In this document: piece by piece, positions 38,897 to 48,860 of the stretch
How the letters are laid out: every line of letters starts with the position of its first letter
How positions within the stretch are numbered: position 1 is the stretch's first letter
From: Lineus longissimus
Lineage: Eukaryota > Nemertea > Pilidiophora > Heteronemertea > Lineidae
Reading direction: 5' to 3'
Length of the DNA: 64,000 nt
Assembly: GCF_910592395.1 (NCBI RefSeq)
Contig: NC_088319.1
Location: 186,001-250,000, forward strand
The notes under the pieces: generated by a model
Database searches by the model: none
Seen by the model: only the letters and a program-made list of their open reading frames with translations
Told to the model about the DNA's origin: nothing
Translations under genes and position numbers: made by a program

Positions 38897-41800
38897 ATGG
38901 AGCAAATCCATAGAAAGACGCTTCAGAAACTACGCCCAGATCTCAAAAGAAGCTTAGAGGTGGAGAATCTGTGGGATGAACTGGTTGCCAGGGGCGTTTT
39001 CTCAGAGGACATGGCCGAGGAATACAGGGTGAGGAGAGATGACATGTAGCAAGGCTATCTCAGTCTCCAACACTCCCTCATTAGTGCTTTGAGATGCATA
39101 CAACATACAAAGTACAACAGATGTCACAATGTCATCATGTTGTGGGATCACTCTAATGATTACTGACTGTATGCAGGCGATCCCCGGCTCCTGGGACCAC
39201 TCTAATGATTACTGACTGTATGCAGGCGATCCACGGCTCCATCATCAGGTGTTCAGTGGCTGGATGTCCGCTGTTGGTTTCTCTCCACAGAAATTGACGG
39301 TTCGTTTCTCGGGTGATTCTGATATGGCTTGCCTTCTTCCAGGATCGTTGACATTGCATTCAATCGTTGACCAATAGAGGCATATCGTCTCTACAACAGT
39401 GTGTTTTCAGGAATTATCTTAGTATTGTTGGCTCTTCTTTCAGTCACATCAGTCTCTGGGTAAACAACGAGATGAACTGCTTCAGAACCTTCCCAAAAGA
39501 GGGCCTCGGGCATATGAGCTATTCTTAGAATGCTTGGCTGAGACAGACCAAGGACATATCAGGCAAATGATACTGAACCAGGAGGCGATACTGAGGTAAC
39601 TTAGGAGTGCTCCAAGAACAGTATTTATGACCTTCCTCAAGCAGCCAATTGGGACTTCCTCTCAGATCTGGTGACCAATCAGAAGAGAGATTTCATCCCT
39701 GTTCACCCCAGATAGCCTAGCCATGGTTGAGTATGGGGGTTTCGATTGGTCAATACCTGTCGCCAAACAAGAAGTCCCACATTATTTATTATTTGTTGAA
39801 AGCCGTGATTTGGGCCAACAAAAATATTTAAAATCCGACAACAATTTGACTGATTGTGACAGTGACAAATATCATATTGCCAATTACTTGATGAAGACAT
39901 TCTTGAAAAGAAGTTTAGAATTATCCAAAACTTTGGTAATGTCGATTGACCTGAAAGTCCCTGATAGTGCTCTTTGTGTGTTAAATTCCCGAGTATACAT
40001 TTGCCATTGTCTGTAATCAACTTTTGAAGCAAGCATTTCAAGAGATCTGAACCTTTTGTTTCAGGGGTAAAGCTCTGCCACCTGCACCAAACGATCAAGG
40101 TATGTTATTGACCTTTTGAACGCTGCACATACCATGGACCAATCAAATAGATTGAATATTGTGACAGCATGTAAGGAAGTTGAGCTGAATTAATTGGTGG
40201 TTATCTTGTCCTTTACATGAAGGGTATCCAGTGAAAACGTCCCCATGCCAAAACGTCCTCACTTTCAAGGTACCAAAACGTCCTCATGCCAAAACGTCCT
40301 CGCTTTCAAGGTACCAAAACGTCCCCATGCCAAAACGTCCTCACTTTCAAGGTACCAAAACGTCCCCATGCCAAAACGTCCTCACTTTCAAGGTACCAAA
40401 ACGTCCCCATGCCAAAACGTCCTTGCTTTCAAGGTACCAAAACGTCCCCATGCCAAAACGTCCTCACTTTCAAGGTACCAAAACGTCCTCATGCCAAAAC
40501 GTCCTCGCTTTCAAGGTACCAAAACGTCCCCATGCCAAAACGTCCTCGCTTTCAAGGTACCAAAACGTCCCCATGCCAAAACGTCCTCGCTTTCAAGGTA
40601 CCAAAACGTCCTCGTGTCAAAAACGTCCTCGCTTTCACTTAAAGGTGGCTTGGCATTGGGGGCTTGGCATTGGGGGCTTGGGCTTTACCTGGGGTAATCG
40701 CCATAACCTCCAAATCGAGATGGGCAGGTATAGGAAACAAAAGCCCGAATAGAGATTATGTTTGCTCTGTGGAAGTGATGTAGAAAATGAAACCCATTTC
40801 TGTATGCAATGTACAAAATATGCAAGAACTCGCACGGATTACCTAAAATCCATTGATACATTAGATTAACAGGGATTGTCAGATTTAGAAAAACTTTGCA
40901 AAATTGCATTTGGCCCAATGAACTCACCCTCAAGCTACGAACAACCATCGCATGAATATTGAGTTGAGAGCTGGGTCAACAATGACATGAATATTGAGTT
41001 GAGAGCTGGGTCAACAATGACATGAATATTGAGTTGAGAGCTGGGTCAACAATGACATGAATATTGAGTTGAGAGCTGGGTCAACAATGACATGAATATT
41101 GAGTTGAGAGCTGGGTCAACAATGACATGAATATTGAGTTGAGAGCTGGGTCAACAATGACATGAATATTGAGTTGAGAGCTGGGTCAACAATGACATGA
41201 ATATTGAGTTGAGAGCTGGGTCAACAATGACATGAATATTGAGTTGAGAGCTGGGTCAACAATGACATGAATATTGAGTTGAGAGCTGGGTCAACAATGA
41301 CATGAATATTGAGTTGAGAGCTGGGTCAACAATGACATGAATATTGAGTTTTGAGCTGGGTCAACAATGACATTATTAGGTCCATAAACTATAATTGTAA
41401 TGAAAGTAGGAGGAAACCGGGGACCCCATAGAGTCATCATCATCAGATCGGAACAGCCACCGAGACTTGTTGGTTTGGAACAGCTGATTGAGAACGCACT
41501 GTTGTCGTGTTTGGCCCCTTGACTACATCTGATTGGACATACAGAGGTCATGTGACTGGGGCGAGAGCGATTCTTACGCTACAGCTCACATGCCCAACTG
41601 TGAAATTACAATTGGCGGGAAATATCATTGATTTGTTTGGGTCAGAAATAGTATCTTATGATACAATTTTTTATAGAATATTCAACCTTTTTTCAGATGT
41701 GACAGATTTCACTCCAACAAGTGGCGTCCTGGATCTGAATGTCTCAAGAACGTCTGATGATTTTATACAGAATTTCAACAAAGACATCCCAGTAAGTGTC

Positions 41801-44312
41801 CTTAGATCTTTCACCCAAAATACTCCTGTTGAATCAAGCCTTGAGTTGGCACAAACCATATTGAGCCAAATTTACACTTAGAAAATTTAGAAATTTGTTT
41901 CCTTTCCTGTTGTTTCATTCTATCATTAAAAACATGTTAAAAATTTTTGAAGAAATTTATGTCCATCTAATGGTTCATGTTTAATAGCCCTTGGCTGGTG
42001 CATTTAAGAACATTTCTGAAACATTGAAAATTCATATTGTTTATTTGACAGCATTATCGTATGTCTTCCCATCCGAGGGGTTACGCCCTCTTGATCAACA
42101 ACAGGAAGTTTGGCTACATGAGTGAGAGGGTGGGGACCGAGATTGATGGGACAAACCTGGAGAACCTTCTCAAACAACTTGGCTACCAAGTGGAGCAGAA
42201 GAGAGAACTGACAGCTCAGGTGAGCTCATATCATCACACAGTGTCTTCCCTGACTGTTTCAGACACATTAGGGCGCCACATTTAAAAAATGTTTTTGAAA
42301 ACATTTTTAATATTTTAGACCACTCTTAGTCATTTAAACCACCATACAATGCATCGATATGACCCAATGTAATGATATTAAGTCATATGTCCTCTCCTAT
42401 GTAAACAGATGCTATGCATTGGTGAAAGGGAGTGCTGTTATAGTTTCACAGTCTGTGTTCAAGAGTGTCATACCAGGCATCAAATGTTAGCTGTAGCTTT
42501 ACTTCTTATTTGCCCTTGGCCTACACTTTCAACTTCTATTTCTTCTGGCAAAACACAAATGATAAACTATCGTTTTCTCTCCACAGGAAATCAGAACAGC
42601 TGTGAGGCAGTTTGCGGTGAAACCGCAGCTGAATCAGGTCGACTCATGCGTGTTTGCAATCATGACCCACGGTGAGAACGGAGAGGTTTATGGCGTAGAC
42701 GACGAACTTGTCCCCCTCGATAGCCTCGTGCAGCTCTTTGAAGGAGAACACTGCCCCGCTCTAGTCAATAAACCAAAGATGTTCATCATCCAGGCCTGTA
42801 GAGGAAGTAAGTACTTACACCTGCACTGAGTTATTTTAAGGAGCGTAGCAAAGGTGTGTCAAGTCAAAAAGACAAAATGGTTCAGTCTCTCTGTACACCC
42901 TTAACCCCTCTCAAGAGACTAAATATGGGAAACTTTGATTTCACATTGCTGGATGTAACCAAGAGGATAATGCTTGAGGAATAAGCATTCCTATTTTTTT
43001 CAATATGTGGTGCTAGACTGGCTGAGGAAAAGCCTTGGAGACACTTCACAAGTGACAAGCCTAAAAGGTTGGCAAGTCCTTACAGGGTGTCTGAACTCAG
43101 TGGTGGAGATGAAATCTTATTCATCGGCATGCAGGTTTATGGTGAAATGAACCACAAGATATCCTTTGCTTTAAAGTCCTGATCAACCATTTTCAGAGAA
43201 GAAAGATGCTGGTTTTGCTGGCTTTGACGCCACGGATTCTGTACCACCTGTGGACATGGAGAAAACCATCAGTGACTTCCAGCGGATGAGTATAGATGAT
43301 GTGGCCGTACTAAAACAGAAACTACCAACATTGACTGATACTCTTATTGCTTACTCGACTATCCCAGGTGAGTCACGATGCAAGGCTTCATTTGTGCATC
43401 TTATCCCAGGTGAGTGACGATGGGCCCATGGTAGAATCGATGATGATCATCACAAACCAAGTTTTACATCAGATCTCATCATAGATTCTACCATGGGATA
43501 TCGTAGATTCTCAAAATGCACAATTCTCATTTAGTTGTTGAATATTGTCACCAGTACAATATATCTATTTTTATTTTACTCGTAATATTAACTGAATTTG
43601 AATCATGAAAACAACACCTGTCAACATATTCATGCCAAGTTTAATACAGTTTTTTCTCCACATTGATTTCTTATTCCTAACGAGCCTTTAAATGGTGATT
43701 GTTCATTTCAGGTTATGTGTCATGGCGGAACACGACGACCGGCAGTTGGTTCATCCAGTCTATATGTGAGATCTTCGCTGAACATGCTCACCACCAGGAT
43801 GCGCTTAGTCTCCTGACAATGGTAAGTCAGGCGTTGTGTTGACCTCGGCATTTCTATCAGAAATATCTAAGACTTTGCTACATCCGCTTGGATATTATGA
43901 GGACCACTACTGATGGATGGAGCATCTTACGGGGGGTTTTTTGCGGTTGGCAAAGTGTGACCTCAAAGGGAAATAGACCCCCTTCAGTGAAGCTCCCCAC
44001 AGTAAGGCCAGGGGCATACTTCAAAGGATACCCACCACCTGCTGTAGGGCCCTTGGTCTCCATTACTCAGATACCACACTTGTCATCATTTCCCCAAACT
44101 ACGGGAGTTGCGGGAGGTATATAAATACATGTACCAGTTTATATCCAATGAACGGATTTTCATAATGTGTGTTTTAATAACAATCTGAGCTGTTATTATC
44201 CACTTTCCAGGTGAATGATAAGATGTCACGAGCATTCGGAACGCAGTATAAGCAAACTCCGGCCCCCGTTTTCACGTTTCGAAAGAAACTCTTCTTCTTT
44301 CCCGGATTGTGA
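38897..44312 (+). CDS. CASP2: CARD-containing initiator caspase, caspase-2-like
   Basis: Cysteine protease cleaving after Asp; CARD initiators are activated by clustering on adaptor platforms in the cytosol or nucleus. Nine exons join in phase: 38897-39028, 39444-39595, 40065-40099, 41697-41791, 42052-42219, 42587-42806, 43197-43367, 43712-43821 and 44211-44312 (TGA), giving 394 residues. CARD covers about 1-90 (LWDELVARGVFSEDMAEEYR, then ELLQNLPKRGPRAYELFLEC). The protease has SHPRGYALLINN, catalytic H222 in MTHGENG, C265 in QACRG, and STIPGYVSWRNT, GSWFIQSIC in the small subunit, ending FRKKLFFFPGL. VNKPKMFIIQACRG and VYGVDDELVPLD favour caspase-2; the end recalls caspases 3 and 9, so caspase-2/9 ancestry is possible. 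GFD and TDS sites after C265 may be processing points. An in-frame upstream ATG at 38681 could extend the N-terminus, and exon 7 has a second donor 42 nt downstream. Confidence 0.95.
39144..39241. repeat. About 49 bp direct duplication, caspase intron 1
   Basis: CACTCTAATGATTACTGACT with flanking GTATGCAGGCGATCC occurs twice, copies starting near 39144 and 39193. Confidence 0.85.
40231..40640. repeat. 41 bp minisatellite, about 10 copies, caspase intron 3
   Basis: Each unit carries two AAAACGTCC boxes: AAAACGTCCCCATGCC and then AAAACGTCCTCACTTTCAAG GTACC. Variants (CCTCATG, CCTCGCTTTC) are scattered. A period of 41 is not a multiple of 3, so all three plus frames run open through it without meaning. 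Confidence 0.95.
40735..40945 (+). pseudogene. Decayed LINE 3' end (reverse transcriptase tail), caspase intron 3
   Basis: After a stop, the frame reads CLLCGSDVENETHFCMQC, then KYARTRTDYL and, past another stop, LSDLEKLCKIAFGP. The CxxC...HxxxC pattern is the zinc-knuckle-like tail found after the reverse transcriptase in many LINE-type elements. In-frame stops show it is dead. The rest of the element is missing or unrecognisable, as expected for a fragment between two minisatellites. The region from 41371 to the next exon shows nothing else I recognise. Confidence 0.6.
40950..41370. repeat. 35 bp minisatellite, about 12 copies, caspase intron 3
   Basis: Unit AACAATGACATGAATATTGA followed by GTTGAGAGCTGGGTC. 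Copies are identical apart from the ends (first copy preceded by ACCATCGCATG, last carrying GTTTTGAGC), which implies recent expansion. Confidence 0.97.
43361..43423 (+). repeat. 42 bp direct duplication of the caspase exon 7 donor
   Basis: ATCCCAGGTGAGTCACGATG at 43361 recurs with one mismatch (GTGAGTGACGATG) at 43403. Both carry the strong donor CCAG|GTGAGT. Splicing at the second would keep phase and insert 14 codons without a stop, between Pro and Gly of STIPGYVSW. Confidence 0.9.
43425..43497. repeat. Short inverted repeat, caspase intron 7
   Basis: CCCATGGTAGAATC and its inverse GATTCTACCATGGG lie about 45 bp apart, directly after the duplicated donor; a hairpin could form in the pre-mRNA. 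Confidence 0.7.
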
Positions 44313-45506
44313 TTGCCAGGTTGCGGACATCTAGGAAGCTTTCATGTGATATACGGCCACTGCAGCTGGGTGGGGCAGAGGTGACATCTAGGAAGCTTTC
44401 ATGTGATATACGGCCACTGCAGCTGGGTGGGGCAGAGGTGATCAGCTCTGCTCTTTCTTCATTACTGTGGAAAGGAACGACAGCTGTTTTGAAAACTCTC
44501 AATTGTTCTTTCATGACAAGCGTAGGAAAATGACCTGGGTAGATATGTCATCCAGCCATGAACAGAGATGGGGGTCGGCAACTTTCACACACATATGACC
44601 AGATCTTCAGATCCGACCACCCTCGAGGTCATCAGGTGACCACTGTCAGCCATAGCACTTGATGATATTCAGATAAATATCTACTTTAGGAAATTTTGCT
44701 CTGCTTGTGAAGAAAGAACTTTTGAAAGTAATTCTAAACCAAGGTGGTGAACCTCTTGGTTTGACCTTTGTCTTGCTGTTTATGCATTCGACCGATGACA
44801 AAGCTATGTGGAGCTTTTATCAAGAAGATTATCAACTTCCACCAGCATCTTGTGGACGACAAAGAGACTTCCTCTCAGACTGTGGATGCAGCAAGGATTG
44901 TGTTCAGGAAACAAGGCGCACAATCGATGGTAACCCAGGGCTGCTTTTATAAGATTGTCTGACCAGAACTTTGTCAGAATTTCAGAACTGTTGCCTTCTT
45001 TACGAGAGGTCTATCCACTGATTCCAAATGTGCTCTAACTTTTTATGCTTCAATCAAAAACTCAACAAAATCATATGTGCTCTTGATAATCATTTTGTTT
45101 TATTAAAGGAGGAGGCGTGGATTACTGACACCCATCACTAATGTAGGGTCACAGTATTCTTTTAAACAAGAAAATGTACCAAACATTTTACAAGCAATTT
45201 GTCTAGGCACGGCGGCTAAATGCTGATGAATCAAAGGTGTGGTTCGGCAACTGTCAGATGACTGCCCGCACGTCATGGCCACATGTGCACCCACAGCTAA
45301 AATGGCCCAAAAACTGTGTCTTTCTTGAAAACTAGCTGATCAGTATAACAAAGATAACCACATTGTCATATCATCCTCCAGAAGTACTAACTTCAAGTAG
45401 TGATACGATCAAAGTCTTGAGTCCATAGTCTCTCTCACCATAAACCCTTGACCAATCCTTGACCAATGAATCCTTGGTCTGCATTCACACATAATCTGGT
45501 TCAAGA
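44313..45506. other. Convergent 3' ends of the caspase and eIF5A genes
   Basis: No coding exon seen. The caspase 3' UTR must occupy the left part and the eIF5A 3' UTR the right part. TTTATT near 45097 is AATAAA on the minus strand and is a plausible eIF5A polyadenylation signal. I see no clear AATAAA for the caspase. Confidence 0.55.
44326..44439. repeat. 57 bp direct duplication in the caspase 3' UTR
   Basis: GACATCTAGGAAGCTTTCAT through GGGTGGGGCAGAGGT is present twice without spacer, starting at 44326 and 44383. It begins only 13 bp after the stop codon. Confidence 0.95.
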
Positions 45507-47471
45507 CTACTCCTCCTTAATGGATTCAAGCTTTTCCTGGTCACCAAATTTAATCGTCTTCACCTGAAATCAAGTGGTACTTTCCATTAAATTTCAACTC
45601 TGTAATCAGGACATCTCACAATAAAAGACATCATTTGGCAGCATCAAACTTGCCTAATTGTAAATAGTTGAAATAATTTAGCTCCAAATAGGAAAATCGA
45701 ATTGAAATAACTGTGACAGTTGTCAAAACATTGAATTAAAAGTTGCAATTGCAGAAAACCTTGAAATCAAACGACCGTGAATATTTCTGGTTTGACTGTT
45801 CTCACCGAGTAACACTTGTTCTCAAAGTCAGCATCCAGCAGATTCTGGTAAGATTTGTTTGATTTCTCCACACGGAGCCGTATCACCAGGTTCTGGTCAT
45901 TCAGCACAGCGATGGTGCCATAGTCGTAGAAGTCATCAGCTTCCCTGAACATGATCGCCTGAAATGATTAATTTACTTGAAATTAAACAATCTTAGCTAT
46001 CAAATCCTAGAGCTTGGAGTGGCATACTGGAAACACAAGGGCCTTTCACCTGTGGCGGGATCAATTCCTGGGCGGACCCAGTATACTCTTAGTTCACATG
46101 TTCTGAACTCATTATCTAGAAAATTAATCAATTATTTGCTGTACAGTATGGGTTGGTGTTTTGAAGCATATTCAGTAGCAGAACTCGTCCACATTGACAC
46201 GATTCTTTTTTAACCCTGAGTAGTAATAACTCACCGTGTAGTCATGGCGGGTTATCTTCGGACACTCAACATCTTTGGAGCTCATGAACAGTTCCTCGTA
46301 CTTCTGACCAGTGAAGATGTCAACACCAGTCACATGCACCTGGAGTTGCAAAGCAGAAGTTAAAAAAATCAGAAATTTTAAAGTTAAAAAAACTTGATTA
46401 AAGCAGCTAAATGGTGTTCTCAAATACTTTTAAAACAATTGTTATTCAGAGTTTGCAATTATGCCCAGTATAAAAGGTTAATCTCCTGGTGACTAATCTG
46501 CTTTATTTGGGAACTGGGTCAGGTGCCATTTGGTTATATCAACTGTATTCCTTAAACAGCATTATCGAGATCAAGTATTATAAACTTTGTGAAGCTTCCT
46601 ATGGCCCAACAATGTCCTTGGAGGGCTTTCACACTGATATTATAGGTCAGTGACTGAAACATGTCATCACTTGTTAAAGGAGGAGTATAGGCAAAAATAG
46701 GGGTCACCTTTGGGTGAGTACTCACCTTTGCTGATCCATGCTTGCCTGTTTTAGACGTAGAAACATCCATCACCTTACAGGGAAACTGACCCTTCCTCAG
46801 CATACAGTAGCCGCTCTTCCTGATGCCGCTAGCCTGCTTGGACTCGGTCTAAAACATGAAGAGGGCCAGTTCTGTTTTGCTGGTGTGGTTGCCCATTAAG
46901 ACCGCTGGTGTGGTTGCCCATTAAGACCGCTGGTGTGGTTGCCCATTAAGACCGCAGGGGCACGAAGTTCAAGTCAAAATCCGCATTGAATGAATGGTCG
47001 CACAAATGTGTGCTCCTGCTGTGAGGACCAATTCATACAAGCATTTATTTGATGCAGGTTTTGACTTGAACTTCAGGCTCCTGTGGTGCAGACAATCATC
47101 ACTTTAGAACATCAATTTATGCTCTATTTAAATGGGGGAGAAGTCCCATTAGCCGCTGTGTTATAGTGGCTCGGACTCTTGACTAGTAGTCAAGAGGTCC
47201 CTGGTTCAGTCCCCACTGTTGGCGTGAGACTCGGGCAGCTCTCTTTGTCTATTACTCCACCCTGGTAAAATGGGTCCTGGTCAGAATGCGCAGATTGTAG
47301 TGCTAGCTGAGCAGCTCATCTGAGTGCTACAGAAAGCTTTCACGGACGAGGGTTAAAGTCTCCAGGTGGATGGTCACCTGCAGCCAACGATAAATCACCT
47401 ACGTTTGTTGAATGAGCGCCAACATTTTGAAATGTCTCCTCCTCCATCACATCTGCTGGTTTCTTCACCAT
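45507..47471 (-). CDS. EIF5A: eIF5A-type translation factor, divergent C-terminal domain
   Basis: eIF5A promotes peptide-bond formation at stalled ribosomes and termination, and needs hypusine on one lysine. Five exons join in phase 0: 47403-47471, 46726-46848, 46235-46339, 45806-45958 and 45507-45563 (TAG), giving 168 residues (usual 155-160). The start MVKKPADVMEEETFQNV is chosen because it follows the family's acidic N-terminus. Domain 1 has YCMLRKGQFPCKVMDVSTS and the hypusination loop SKTGKHGSAKV, all intact, then VTGVDIFTGQKYEE. The C-terminal half is unlike standard eIF5A: PKITRHDYTAIMFREADD, YGTIAVLNDQNLVIRLRV and ending EKLESIKEE, where VRLPEGDLG and an alanine-rich end are expected. 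It is probably a diverged paralogue; a canonical copy should exist elsewhere. Minus-strand GTAAGT near 47780 may mark an untranslated first exon. Intron 1 holds a 25 bp repeat and a SINE-like sequence. Confidence 0.92.
46005..46080 (+). mobile_element. tRNA-like sequence, possible SINE head, eIF5A intron 3
   Basis: GAGTGGCATACTGG resembles an A box and GGGATCAATTCCTGGG a B box, about 40 bp apart, as in a tRNA-derived SINE. I could not draw a clean cloverleaf. Confidence 0.3.
46881..46955. repeat. 25 bp tandem repeat, 3 copies, eIF5A intron 1
   Basis: Unit TGGTGTGGTTGCCCATTAAG plus ACCGC, three exact copies, directly 5' on the plus strand of a GGGGCACGAAGTTC segment. Confidence 0.95.
47150..47345 (+). 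mobile_element. tRNA-derived SINE, eIF5A intron 1, antisense to the gene
   Basis: The head AGCCGCTGTGTTATAGTGGC has an A-box-like TATAGTGGCTCGG, then an 8 bp anticodon-type stem CTCTTGAC/GTCAAGAG, then a B box in CTGGTTCAGTCCCC. A non-tRNA body (from GTGAGACTCGGGCAGC) follows for at least 120 bp. This is the usual layout of a tRNA-derived SINE. The 3' boundary is a guess. It lies just inside the donor side of eIF5A intron 1. Confidence 0.6.
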
Positions 47472-48860
47472 CTTGTGCTGTGTGCTTCGCCTTCAACGAG
47501 AAAAACACAACTTTGGGATCATAGTACAACTGAGCCGACTCTAAAAACCCTTTTTCACAGCAAGTTGAATTCCTTGATGTGCTCCTGCAAGCTTTCCACT
47601 GATGAGGACTTGTAGAACAGCAACAGTCAGTCAACTTGGGCATATCATTTATGTGTTAGTTTGCCTTTCCACACGATGGACATCGAGGTAGACCCTGCCA
47701 TGAATCACCAGCAGGATCGTGAATTACAACTGATTTATGTTACAGTTCACAGTTTGTGCACAAGTCTAAATGTACTTACGTTCGAACCATCCTGTCGGGC
47801 AACAACACTCAGCGTGGAGCAACAGGAATCCAAAGAAATCGACTTTAAAAGTAAAGAATATTTGAAGAATTCAACTATTTTGGTCCAAGACAAAAATCCC
47901 AAAGTTGAATTCCTTGATTGTGACAGAAGCAGGTCTAAATAAGCTAAGTTATTGCACACTAGATTAGGTAGGTTGTGCAATGAATCTCATCCTTAATCAA
48001 TATTTCACCATGATGGTGCAATGGCATTGACAGAGTCATTTGACGTTTGATTGAGTGTACTGAAAGGCTTGCTGCTGGAGGATGGGCAGGTAGGAAGTTT
48101 GGGCCCGTCCTCAACATAGGGTGTCAGAAGCATGTCCCCAATGAAGACTTGACAGTGTGGAGACGAGGTCCATTTGGAGACAGTCACTGCACGCAGAGCT
48201 ATAGAAAACAAGAGAGCATCAGCACATGCACATCCTGGAATTCAGGGCTTTTCCCTCAGCACTTATGACCAAGCATACAACTGACCCTGTGACATGCATA
48301 CAGTTTCTGCTCTATTCTCTCGACAAGATGACATCATTGCATATTGTAACCTCACTATTGCATGCATTTTTGAAGAGTGGCTCACACAGATTCACATAAC
48401 AACGTCTTTAAAACTATTTAAGTCATTTATTTGTCACAAATCATAAGCACCATTTTTTGATCATTTGAGAACCATTTACATGTAATGGTTAATGCACTAG
48501 GCAATGAACTTTGGCAATATTGAATTAAAATGCGAAAATGAAACGGTTGCAAGTATCATTGAGTTTACAGTATTTGACTGTGGACATCAGTATACTACAG
48601 TTATTCCTCTCTGCAATCATCTGATGGTTACATAGGTTTCACTGCCAAGGATGCATTTGATCCATGCCATGGCAGTCAACAGAATGATTGGTTATCAAAA
48701 CCTCAGCTGTACATTTTCATACACCACCTGACTAGACAATTAACATGTTTAATGAGGCTTGTACCAGCGTAAACTTGGTGGATTTTTTCGTATGGATATC
48801 TATACCAAAATGTGCTGGATATAAAAATTCATTGTCTTCCAGACGGACGAAGATATAACT
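47472..48860. other. Intergenic region between hyaluronidase and eIF5A
   Basis: This must hold the eIF5A promoter and the hyaluronidase 3' UTR. TTTATT near 48425 is AATAAA on the minus strand and could end the hyaluronidase transcript. An open frame at 47694-47942 on the plus strand has no family resemblance, and the opposite strand is open too, so I do not call a gene. Confidence 0.55.

Noticed and set aside
40231-40752. Plus-strand frames of 118-173 codons (KRPHAKTSS-type repeats)
   Set aside because: A 41 bp array gives open frames in all three phases; it lies in caspase intron 3.
6815-41370. Regular direct repeats that might suggest CRISPR arrays
   Set aside because: Copies are contiguous with no unique spacers, the periods vary, no cas genes are present and the sequence is animal nuclear DNA.
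47661-47942. Plus-strand frame of 93 codons near the eIF5A 5' end
   Set aside because: The opposite strand is also open, no family resemblance, no splice sites that fit; the minus strand GTAAGT there better suits an untranslated eIF5A exon.
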